Of a stretch of 64,000 nt of DNA, positions 24,494 through 34,700 are shown piece by piece. A model generated the notes under the pieces. It had not been told where the DNA came from. It saw only the letters and a list, made by a program, of their open reading frames with translations, and ran no database searches. Source of the stretch: Brasenia schreberi (lineage: Eukaryota; Streptophyta; Magnoliopsida; Nymphaeales; Cabombaceae); the NCBI GenBank assembly GCA_036023115.1, contig JAYKKT010000089.1, positions 9,019,501 through 9,083,500 of the forward strand, given 5' to 3'. The translations under genes were made by a program, and so were the position numbers. Numbering within the stretch: position 1 is the first letter of the stretch; every line of letters starts with the position of its first letter.

Positions 24494-25552
24494 TCATTTA
24501 GTCCGAATAGCTCGATGCACTCTTTTCTTCTTTGTCCATTTTTTTATTTGTAAATCCATAACTAAAAGTCGATGTTGGGTGGTTAAGCTTTCTCCTGGAA
24601 TTACCTTACAATCTTTACAACACGCTCTATCTTTTTTTCTACAAATAAAGTAATCAATTTGTGTTTGTGATAAGCCACTCTTATAAGTAATTAAATGTTC
24701 ATTTCGTTTTTTGAAGATTGTATTGACTATAAAGAGATCAAATGACATAGCAAAATTTAAAATCTCCCTACCTTCCTCGTTTATATCCCCATAACCAAAG
24801 TTTCCATGAATCTCTTGATATCCTAATGCCTCTTTACCGATATGTCCATTTAAATCTCCTCCTAAACAAATCATCTCCCTTTGTGGAATCTTTTGAAACA
24901 CCTTATCTAACTCTTCCCAAAAAACTGTCTTTATACTATCTTCTAGTCCTACTTGGGGTGCGTAAGCACAAACTATATTCAAAACCTCTACTCCTAACAC
25001 TAATTTCAATGTCATGATTCGGTCACCATATCGTTGTATGTCTACTACACTCTCCTTTAAATCTTTATTTATGATAATACCAACTCCGTTTCGAGCCTTT
25101 TCTTTACCTGAGTACCATAATTTAAAACCTGTATCCTCTATCTCCTTTACTTTTTCTCCAACCCATTTTGTCTCTTGTAAACATAGAATATGAATCTTTC
25201 TCCGAATCATAGTATCTACCACCTCCATTAGCTTACCCGATAATGTTCCAATATTCCAAGAACCAATACGAATCTTATTATCTAGGACTAGCTTCCTTAC
25301 CCCCCGCATCCGTCCATAATCAAAATGCGGAGACCCACTCTGAAAATTTTTCACTACATTCGGGCGGCAATGTAGCGGGACTAACTTCTTTACCCACGCC
25401 CGTCCATGATGTGGGAACCCTCTCTGCAATTGATTCACTACATTCGGGCGAAAATGTAGTGGCCCTTGCTTACTTCTTACTGCATTCGGGCTCTGCAGCA
25501 CGTCGCTAGGCGGAAACGCCCCAAAGCAATGCTCATAATTTTTGTAATCCAT
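24494..25552 (-). pseudogene. LINE endonuclease domain with repeated N-terminal extension
   Basis: The exonuclease-endonuclease-phosphatase fold is shown by RIGSWNIGTL, LCLQETKW (catalytic Glu), GVGIIIN, YAPQVG, GGDLNGHIG (catalytic Asp and Asn), LSQTQIDYF and TTQHRLLVMDL (catalytic His). Upstream of it about 90 residues contain a two-fold internal repeat: PLHFRPNVVNQLQ...GFPHHGRAWVKKLV and PLHCRPNVVKNFQ...SPHFDYGRMRGVRKLV. The start methionine near 25552 is only a guess, because this extension reads through what may be untranslated leader. Confidence 0.88.
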
Positions 25553-25667
25553 GTTGTAGAAATCCGACGAAGTTTTACGCTGGCTGTCGGAAGCCTAACA
25601 CAACCCTCCTCCTTTATCCGGGCTTGGGACCGGCAATGCAAGGGTGATCCCTTACATGGGCGGAGTT

Positions 25668-25684
25668 GAACAGCACACGTTCTA
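25668..25684. repeat. Target-site duplication of the full-length LINE (5' side)
   Basis: Exact copy of 22392-22408, marking the 5' border of the LINE. Confidence 0.9.
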
Positions 25685-26782
25685 AGTAAAAAATTTGTTC
25701 TCTCGAGAAAATGTCAACAACTCGTTTCAATGGTTAAAGATGTAAGAGTTGGGTGCCAATGTGCCCCACTTCTACCAAAGCTTTGTATTCTTATCATCAA
25801 CATAAATCGTCCGCGCGAGGAATCAAGCGGGTGACGGCGACTTTGTTTTGGAGTCCAAGAATGGGTTCAAGCCATGGGTTAGCCTGACCCTGACCGGATG
25901 CATACAAGTGAGCTCTAACTCGAATGACTTTTGAACTGACCTACCTAGCTGGTAGGGCCTACTTTCTGTGCATTTTGGACACCAAGGTGCAGCTTTCTCG
26001 TTCTCCGTTTGGACCTTTGGTTGTCATTTTTTCGAATTTACATATGCATCGTATGTCGATATGTAATTAGTTTGATGGCCACAACCAGGTCAATCTGTTT
26101 CAGTGAGATCCTTAGAGGTCGCTTTGTGAATTCAAGTCTGTACATGGCTTGGATGGTCTGTGTGCTCATTCGAAGAGATCGAGCATGGAGTAGCCTGAGT
26201 CCAACACATGCATTCAGAGTTTTATGTGGTATCTGTTTATTTTGGGCTCCTAGACGAGTTGAAACGCAGTGTAAAGTCTGAGAGGACACTTCCATACGGG
26301 GAATGGCAACTGTGAGAAAGTTTTCAGCATCCGCTTTAAAAAAATTGATCAAATATAGCCAAAACTTCGCTGAAACCTTCCGGCAGGAACGTTTCCCGTT
26401 CGTGTCACATCGAAACGGGAACGCTGCTGTGGGGAACTTTCCGTGCAACCTTGTCTTTGGAACAACGATGCACCTGAATACAAGCTGACTAAAAAGTGCA
26501 TGGGCGTTTCAGATTTAGCACAATGAACATCTCAATGCAAACACATCAAGTAAATGTGCTACTGTTGATGTGGCAAGCATAAGATGAACTTGACTTCACC
26601 TAAACAGTGGCGTGAGCCCCACTTACTCATTACAAATGGAGTCCATGACACAACATATCCATTTCTAGTCTGGATGGAGGAGGCTCCGATTCCTTCCAGG
26701 CAAGTGGAAAAGGATTCCAGGAACATGGTTTGCCTAGTGCTCGCCTTCTAGTGCAGGAAACTGTCAATCCAACCAGTGACTT
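25685..26782. other. Spacer between the LINE and ENY2, no gene supported
   Basis: Open frames exist on both strands at 26009-26488, but they overlap each other and resemble no family I know. The last few hundred bases are probably the 3' UTR and terminator region of ENY2. Confidence 0.4.
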
Positions 26783-29728
26783 CTAATCAGCATGGACATT
26801 CATTAAGAAGGTTCTGATGCGTTGTAACAGCTCCGCCTTTACAGCATCTGGTACAGAGGCTGTGGAAGAGTTTAGTTAGTGCAGCTGAGCAAAGTAAACA
26901 TTGCATTTGTATAATAAGCCTTTATGACTTGCGCAATCTCGTTAAACTATATGAATTGAAATGAGCTCAGCAGAACCCAAAATGAGCAAAAGCCAAGCAA
27001 CTTATGTCCTTGAATGCGGAGAATATGGTTAAAGTAACTACAAGGAGTTTCTTGGTCTTAGGAAAATAGGAGCACATCAACAACTGGTCGTGTTAATGGA
27101 AAACAACAAGACTTGCACAGGCAGATAGAAACCATGGTGTGACTTGGGTTGTGGCTCAGAAAGGCCGAAATGCCAGCAATATTCCACACAGATGTCTCTA
27201 AGACCATATTAGTTTAATTAATAACTATTAGAAGGATACAAACTACATCGAGATCCTAGAGTCAAAGTCTAGATCTTTCATGATCTAGAAAGAACTTAGC
27301 ACAAAATCAGATGCTATTTCTAGTTTCACAGCATCAATCGTAGGAAAAATAGCACAAAATCAGATGCTATCTAAATATGCTGAGAAGTATGAGATGCAGT
27401 AATTGAGACTAAACCACTAGCGCTTTTAAGTGGTAAACGCTGCTCTATCGTATAAAAGCAAAACAAATGCGAAAGAAGCTCCCAACATGATAACATCAAC
27501 ACAACCAAGTCACGGACAGGCAGAGGACATGAACAATATGAACTACATTAAGCCAAAGGACAAAAAAGAAGCGGAACCCTCCTCTCCCATGCTTATAATT
27601 AAAATAAAAGATGCATGTCTGTGTTTTAAAGCCTAGTAACCTATCAAAAAGCTCAAGCTCTCACAAGGCGCAGACTCTTCAACAAGGAAAAAGAAAAGGC
27701 TATAGCACAAAGGCGAATGTGAATGAAGGCCTGATCTACTACGACCTTCAACTAGTGCCTTCATAATTGGCAAGAAAAAGGAAGATTCTAAAAACCCAAC
27801 TATTCCATTTAAGAACACAAGAAGTTGGACAATCTGAAAGGAAATCACAACACCATATGAAGCAACATTTAATTCCGTTTAATGTAGAGACAGAGAGAGA
27901 GAGAGTCCAGAAACTTAGCCTGGAAAAGTTCTGTAATACTCACATCTGCCTTTGGGGGTAATTACATGAACCAGTTCATCCACAGTCACATTTTGCCTTC
28001 CTTTTTTCCTTGCAAATGCCCTGATCACAAGAGAAAGGCATGGCACTCAGAAAAAGGAGCCTTTGCAAAGACCGAACTTTATAAAGAAAATTACATAGAC
28101 CAACCAAAGTCCCTACTATAACATGCACCAACAATCAGAGCAACCCTACAACTTCAGGAAGATCTATCTCTCTGGATTTGTTTATGATACTACCGCAAGA
28201 TTGTGCAAATTTTTATATTTTAAGTACCTCCATTTCAAAACTGCATCTTTGGTTTCATCTATAGTACCTTTTTAAGTGGTCTTGTAGACATCTGTATAAG
28301 AAGATGATTCTGAGTAAAGCCACATCATGAAAGTATTTCTGAGAAAAGCTTTGCACACAAAATGCTGAGAACCGAGAGGGGTATTATGGGATTGATCTGC
28401 CATTACATTCAAAGAAAATTCTCAGCGTTCTTCCAGTATCCGTACATCCACACACTAACATATTTCTTCTCTTCTCTAGATCAGAAGATCACCGGAGGTA
28501 AAAAATTTCAAATTTTAGGTACGTAGTGCTTCACGCATATATCCATAATAGAAACCTATTTATCCCAAACTACCTCAGTTTCCAAATCATTTTAGTTCAC
28601 GGAACAACTTAACTTTGCCTGCACGTTCTAAACTCCCATCCATCGACTAAACGTTGAAAAAACTGAAAAGTTAAATGAAGAAGAGCAAAGAACCTGCACA
28701 GAGCGTGCATTTCGTCCCTCCATCCGCACTCAATCAGCCTCTCTCTCAAAAGCTCCTTCAGTTTCTCTTTTTCTCCACTCTCAATAAGCTGAACACCGCA
28801 GGCACCAAAACAGAAAGAGAATTTCAATTATAGAGTCAAACTCGGAAGCAAAAAAAGAGTAAAGCAAGAAGCCAGCGATTCCTTTGATCAAAGAGAATGA
28901 CCAGTAACATCAAGGTGCTTTCAAATTAAATGGAAAAGATAACCAGTTGCGCACCTTTATGTGAATAATTTCCTGAAGAGTAGGTTTCTTCTCTCGCACT
29001 TCGTTGGCGTCAGGAGTCGGAGGTCTGTTAATGGAAGCCCTCCTTCAGAAATTTAGCAACACAAGAACTCAAAATCTCGGTAAATCCCGTCATATCATAC
29101 ACGAGGTCGGTAAACAGAACTAATGGACAGAGTGCTCACATATTATACAGATAACTAATGCAGAAATATCGGTTTCGATCGCCCGAATCGCTCCAAAAAA
29201 CAATCCTTACTGCGTACATCAGATAGAACATGAGTCAGCAAGACGATTAACGAAAACCCCAATTGATAAAGGTCATGACTAATAAGGACAAGAGGAAGCT
29301 TATCTAGAAAATGAATTCACGGTTGGGAGAATACAACAAATAAAGAAAACCCAATATCAGAATAAAAAGCATAGCGTTTTCTAGCAAAGTAAGGACCCCA
29401 TCGTCCAGATTGTCGACAAAAGGGGATATTGCAGTCCACTCTTCCAAAGCGAATTTATAAATTGTAGCAGTTTCCAGGATGAATAGTTACGGGGAGATTG
29501 TAAGCAAAACAGATTCATGATTTCAAGAACTTGGTGAATAAAGGAAAACACTTTATGAAAATCAAGAACTTCTTTTTCTAGTAGCAAAGGGAGGACCCCA
29601 TAATCCAGACGAAGACATCGGGATTTTGTAGTCCAATCTTTGAGCAATATCCCGAAATATCTCACTCTCTAGTATAGTGGGATTGCGTCCAAATACTTCC
29701 CCCATTCAATACAACGAAGTTGAGCCAT
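26783..29728 (-). CDS. ENY2: ENY2/SUS1 homologue, transcription and mRNA export factor
   Basis: ENY2 is a small helical protein shared by the SAGA deubiquitinase module and the TREX-2 mRNA export complex in the nucleus. Exons on the minus strand: 29728-29697 (proposed first exon), 29039-28955, 28788-28694, 28020-27944 and 26859-26783. Phases agree at each join, giving about 121 residues. Recognised segments are NRPPTPDANEVREKKPTLQE, IKLIESGEKEKLKELLRERL followed by IECGWRDEMHALCR, then ARKKGRQNVTVDELVHVIT with PKGR, and SVPDAVKAELLQRIRTFL at the C-terminus. The last four exons are secure. The first exon (MAQLRCIEWG) rests only on a good donor and matching phase; most plant ENY2 proteins begin near the K-A-S-x-N-R-P block, so the true start could be elsewhere. 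Confidence 0.88.
29379..29641. repeat. Local duplication in the first ENY2 intron
   Basis: About 70 bp at 29379-29450 (ttttctagcaaagtaaggac...) recurs at 29573-29641 (ttttctagtagcaaagggag...), 194 bp apart, with moderate divergence. The two halves share the flanking agattcatga / atcaagaact words only weakly, so the duplicated unit is short. Confidence 0.6.
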
Positions 29729-30083
29729 GAACTCCACATTTGGTGGTAGAGATGCCAGGAACTCTGCCAGAAAAGATATTCCAGCGGAGCTCCCACGAGA
29801 ACGAAAGAACGATGTTGGAGCTATTACTCACAAAGCTCGTCGGATTATTAACCGGAAACGACGGTCGGGTGGAAAACCGGAAAGCTACGCTCTCTCCCCT
29901 GCGCTGTTGAGTGAATTCAGAAAAAGATGAGATCGAATGGCCGTCGGGGGAAAAACGTCGGCCTAATTTTACAGACCAGCTGATTTGTAAGCGGATCGGA
30001 ACAATTTGGATCCCGTTGGGTGAAGAACCGGTCCAATTGCACCTTTGGGTTAAGATCTTTACCGGTTCCAAACGTGAACGGAT
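29729..30083. other. 5' flank of ENY2
   Basis: Moderately GC-rich sequence with frames on both strands but no recognisable protein. It probably contains the ENY2 promoter and leader. A possible minus-strand splice donor (gtgagt) at about 29833 hints at a leader exon. Confidence 0.35.
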
Positions 30084-30362
30084 CTAGACATGGCCGGTTT
30101 TAATTGGCCTGGCGGTCCCAACCGGAACCAAACCAGGCCAGTAATCGGCTAAACTCAGAACCAGTGAAACTGGAACCGAGCTCAAAACCGAGGATTACTC
30201 AGTTCCTTTCCAGTTTCACCTTTTATGAAACCGGTTCTAAGCCTGAATGGTTTCGGATTCAAACCAGAACCATTCTAGAACCGGTGATTCTAACCATAAC
30301 CAAAACCGATTTGGAACCGGTTCTCTGAAGTTCAAAACTAATCAGAACCAAACATGTCTAAT
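30084..30362. repeat. GGAACC/GGTTC-rich degenerate repeat
   Basis: It opens catggccggttttaattgg and is packed with accgg, ggttc and gaacc words. It is the clearest member of the family also seen at 11868-12225 and 41476-41725, and lies directly beside a MITE. Confidence 0.55.
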
Positions 30363-30379
30363 CGAACCCACGCCTAGAC

Positions 30380-30619
30380 TAGGATGGCAATTTCCACCCT
30401 CTCTATGAGTACCCAACCTGCGTTGCGGCTGCACCATGTGGGTTCTGGGTATAAATAGGCAGGGCGAGGTAGGGTTTAAGCTAAACCCGTACCACCCTGT
30501 TTCGATATATATAATCATATGTAGATTTGATGTTGTATGAAAAATAACAAGATATTAACCGATTTTTTTAATATTATTTTAATGCAAACCAAACCCACCC
30601 CGCCTCGTTGCCATCTCTA
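30380..30619. mobile_element. 240-bp MITE with TAGGGATGGCAA-like ends and 8-bp TSD
   Basis: The ends taggatggcaa and ttgccatctcta form inverted repeats. The flanks carry the near-identical 8-mers GCCTAGAC (30372-30379) and GCCTAGGC (30620-30627), as expected for an old hAT-type insertion. The interior has GGGTAC/GGCGGGG-rich segments near both ends. No ORF. No second copy was seen in this window. Confidence 0.65.
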
Positions 30620-30686
30620 GCCTAGGCTGAGCTGATATTCATCTAGTTGGGTTGAAATCAGGTTGGTGATTAGGGTTGCCAATTTT

Positions 30687-31362
30687 CCCTCATTTTGTCA
30701 TTCACTCCCAATTCATTTCTATTAATCTCATTACATATAGGGTCTTTTCTTGTGTAGCCACTCGTCCATCTCAACGTCTTCATTTCGACGTCTTTTGTAA
30801 ATGTTGATGATTAACTATCCAATACTCATAACCATACAACATAACGAGTCTAATTATTGCTCTATAATATTTATCTTACAACTTTAATAGTATTTACATG
30901 TCACATAAAATACCTAATACACCTCTTCATTTTAACAACCTATATTAATTTTATATATAACATCTCCATCAGTCACTATGAAAAATTGACTTTAACTATT
31001 CAAAACTCTCCTTGAAAAAAATACAATGTGTATCAAACTTAATTTTTGTCTTAACCAAATGATTAAACTTGCATTTATATATTATATACTTGTTCTAATA
31101 AGTCAAAAACCTTTACTTTCTAATGTTAATTTTTCAATGATAGATCTACATGGAAGGGAGAAAGATCATCCCACCAAAAATTTAGAAAATTCACTGTAGA
31201 ATCTATATTTTAAGGTGAATATATAGTTGGGATTCATTCGCCCCCTAACATGAAATATGTCCCCGAACACTATTTTCTAGATCCACCACTGCAATTTTCT
31301 ATTAATTTGTTCTTTATACTCATCCATCAATTAAATGCATCCGCAAATAACATACACCATTG
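30687..31362 (-). mobile_element. RTE LINE fragment (copy D), interrupted by a MITE
   Basis: 30687-31134 and 31300-31362 match positions about 22670-23225 of the full-length LINE in the same order and strand, but with many substitutions and short deletions. It is the oldest of the four copies in the window and covers only part of the reverse transcriptase. The gap between the two pieces is a MITE (31135-31291). Confidence 0.8.
31135..31291 (-). mobile_element. MITE (CAGTGGCGGATCTAG family) nested in LINE copy D
   Basis: A 157-bp element with ends caatgatagatctac and ctagatccaccactg. The right flank CAATTTTC (31292-31299) matches the LINE target sequence, and the left flank TAATTTTT (31127-31134) matches it at six of eight positions, so an 8-bp duplication is likely. 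The internal attcgcccc word matches the other family members. Confidence 0.7.
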
Positions 31363-31734
31363 CTATTGCTATTTTGGAGTGAATATGATGATCAAACACA
31401 CGGTATAGAAAGAATTCATGTAGTCAACTCCAATTAGCATAGGATAATGCTTGGATTTGGTTTTGGTAACTCATGTTCAGCTCATCTAGCTCGTTGTCCA
31501 GTCGGCTCATCTTAAACGTGCAATCTTGACAAGCCAACAAGCAACTACAAATTTTAATTATTTAACAAGCAATTCTGTTCATCTCTCTCTCTCTCTTTCC
31601 CGACATGATAAATAACATATGACATCAAGCACGATAAATGAGGTACAATAGCTTGACCGACTTGTACCCCTTAAATGTAGGGCATATAAACAAATCCAGT
31701 AAAGCGACCCAGTTCTGCATTGCCGACTATGAAT

Positions 31735-34700
31735 CTATGCTGCAACTGGTGTGGCGCCTGATAGTTGCAAACCAGCTGCATACTCTCTCGCCCATAAATC
31801 GTAATGTATGATCTCCTCCAACGACGGGCTCCGCACCAACTCGTCTTGGTGCTTCTCGCACGTCTTCTCGACCACCTTGAATATGTCCAAGTACCTAATC
31901 CTGCAAGAGACAACCAAGTTATCATATATCAATACTCGCTGTACCCACCACATCATTTTCACTCATTTATAATTGTATTGCACCGTATTGAAGGATATTA
32001 TCATACCAAACCGTGCCATATTTTGATTTATTTGATATATCAAAATATAGATGCTGGCTAGGTTGGTTCGAGTGGGGTAACCCTTGGTTGGTTCAAATGG
32101 TTCGGCACTTGCTCCCCTTAAGCAAGACTCTGAGTTCGAGCTTGGCGATGGAGAAAACCAGCACTATTTTACACAAGTCATAGATAACCGTTTGGTCGAC
32201 CTTGTTACAGGTGTAGAAACGATGATAAGATGGTTGATCAGATGCTATGAACCTAAACCAAGAAGTTTGAGTCCCCAAATAGATAAGAAAACATACCTTT
32301 CATCAATAAACATCTCAACTGCTTTCTCATTTGCAGCACTAAGAACTCCGGTCATGGTTCCTCCGGCACGACCAGCAGCGTAAGCAAGATCCATTGAAGG
32401 GTATTTCACGTTATCGGGAGCTTTAAATGTAAGCGAGCCCAATCTGCATGGACATGATTTTGCAGATTCATTGACTGGTCCTGGTGACTCTTTTGTCATA
32501 CGGAGAAAAAGTATTCTTGATATAGCAGTTAGTGGTAAATAATAATTGAACTCCAACAGGAACAGTAGTAATAGTCAAATTTGTCTAACATATAACAGAA
32601 AAAGTATGTCAACAAGAAATATTTACATACTTGCAAAGATCAAGTCGAGGCCACGTAATTTCTGAGCAATATATTCTTTCTGGCCATGACAAAGTATAAA
32701 GAATTGGAAGGCGCATATCTGGCCATCCCAATTGGGCCAGAACTGAAGAGTCCTGTTCATGCAAAGTAATGAAGAATCATTGGTTCATTTCAATGGAACA
32801 CGTAACAAGATGGAACAATAATCTATAAGGAAATACAAGTCAAACCTGTGTTTCAATCATCGAATGTATAATCGACTGTGGGTGAATTACAATGTCAATG
32901 TCATCGTAATCAGCTCCGAAAAGGTAGTGTGCTTCGATAACTTCCAATCCCTGTCGACAGAGCAAATACCGGTAACAATTAAATGTGATGAAATGCAAAA
33001 TTGCAAGCAATATCACAAAGATTAACAAATTCAACAGAGTTAAATAGAGGAAGACAAATGCCTTGTTGAACAAGGTGGCAGAGTCAACTGTGATTTTCTT
33101 TCCCATGTTCCAGTTAGGATGCTTTAAAGCATCAGTAACTTTCACTTCCTTCAGTTTTTCAACAGGCCAGTCTCTATCAATCATGTCCATCAACGCATTC
33201 AAGAAAACATCAAGGAATGAACAAATTGCAGAGAAAACAAACCAGACAAGTAATTGCAGAGAAAACTATTTTCTTAAGGTTCCTCAGCGAGATCAACAAA
33301 TATGACTCGGAAAGCATCTAATAATCCATACCGGAAGGCACCTCCAGATGCTGTTAAAATGATGCGCCTAAGGGCATTCTCTGGCAATCCCTGAATGCAC
33401 TGCATAATTGAACACCTCTTAGAATAAGGAAAAGAGGAACTTTGATTCTTTTTCTATTATTTTGCATAGGTAGAAGTAAGAAATATGTCCACCCAACTGT
33501 CAGTGATATTTAAAGTTGAGGGGAAAGATTGAAGTTTCCATATGAACTACAACATCCAGACTCAAATTGCGAAGCCATGTTACCTGAAATATCGCCGAAT
33601 GCTCAGAATCTGCAGGTAGTATTTTAACTTTATGTTTATGTGCAAGAGGAAGAACAAAAGGTCCTCCAGCAATAAGTGTCTCCTTATTAGCCAATGCTAT
33701 ATCTTTTCCCGCCTCTATTGCAGCCACAGTAGGCTGCACAAAGAAAAGCCGTCCATGAAATGGAGTTCCCTCTATATGCCTCAAAACATGGACTATATTT
33801 ATATAATCATGAGATTTACCTTCAAACCTGCACAACCTACTATTCCAGTAACTACTGTAACAGCATCTGGGTGGCGAGCAACCTAAAATTTGAAAAACAA
33901 AAACATGAAAAAGATAGAGAACAAGGGAAGTACATGGTGAAGCACAAGACTCAATTCCAAAAAACACAAGGGTCCAAAAACTGGAAGATCTCACCTCTAT
34001 GTTACCCTGCTCTCCAGGAATGATCTCAGGCTTGTGCTCAGAGTCAGCTAATGCCTCCTTCAGTTCATCAAGTAGAGACTCGTTTCTAATAGCAACCAAC
34101 TTAGGTTTGAATGTTTTCACCTATACCACAAACGATGCTATGCCAATTTAAATAGATAAATTTTGTGAAGACCAAATTCGTGAAGGCCAAAGAGCAATAA
34201 AGTGTTTCGTGCTGCCATATAATGTGCAGAGTGAAGCTGTTAATCACCTGATCTGCAAGGAGAGTGACATTTGAACCAGCTGCCAAAGCAACAACCTCAA
34301 ACTTGTCTGGGTTCTCAGCTACTATATCCAGTGTCTGCAATCACCATCGGAACAACTTCAGAAACATTCGCATAACATGTAGGCAGATAGCTGCAAGAGT
34401 ATCAAATGCTACAGGCACCACATATATCTAAAACGATCAAACAACCTGACTATCGAAACGTGTGGAGAATATCACGGTCAAATCAAAGTTCATGCAGCAT
34501 CTTTATAATCTAGACTATATCAGTACTTAAAGGACGATATATTTGCCGCTTCAAAAGTGAATATACTGATTTTCAATATGCAGTCTCTTACTTTAACCAG
34601 CTTTCACATAAAACATTACTTTCAACTATAAGGGTTATAAAACTAATCAATCAGAAACCTCCAGACAAGCAGAAGAGGACAAGGGAATTAGTCCAAGACC

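Larger units (their letters stand above)
22409..25667 (-). mobile_element. Nearly full-length RTE-clade LINE (copy B) with 17-bp TSD
   Basis: About 3.26 kb on the minus strand: 5' leader and N-terminal repeats (about 25300-25667), endonuclease (24494-25552), connector (23999-24406), reverse transcriptase (22472-23874), the conserved ending RIHVADPV and a 3' tail of (TTG)n (22409-22423 on this strand). There is no RNase H domain and no separate ORF1, which together with the size and tail places it in the RTE clade. Exact 17-bp direct repeats flank it, so insertion is probably recent. The ORF nevertheless has three tryptophan-to-stop changes (near 24495, 23987 and 22471) and two single-base frameshifts (near 23895 and 23378). 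All three stops are G-to-A changes on the coding strand. Confidence 0.92.

Noticed and set aside
30104..30328. Small protein in the GGAACC repeat
   Set aside because: Its Glu-Pro-Asn-rich composition follows from the repeat and it has no family similarity.
33054..33062. GT donor nine bases downstream for DXR exon 8
   Set aside because: It would insert Ala-Phe and one more residue-equivalent between Asn-Lys and Gly-Leu-Glu of the metal-binding segment, which is invariant in DXR; a GC donor keeps the motif.
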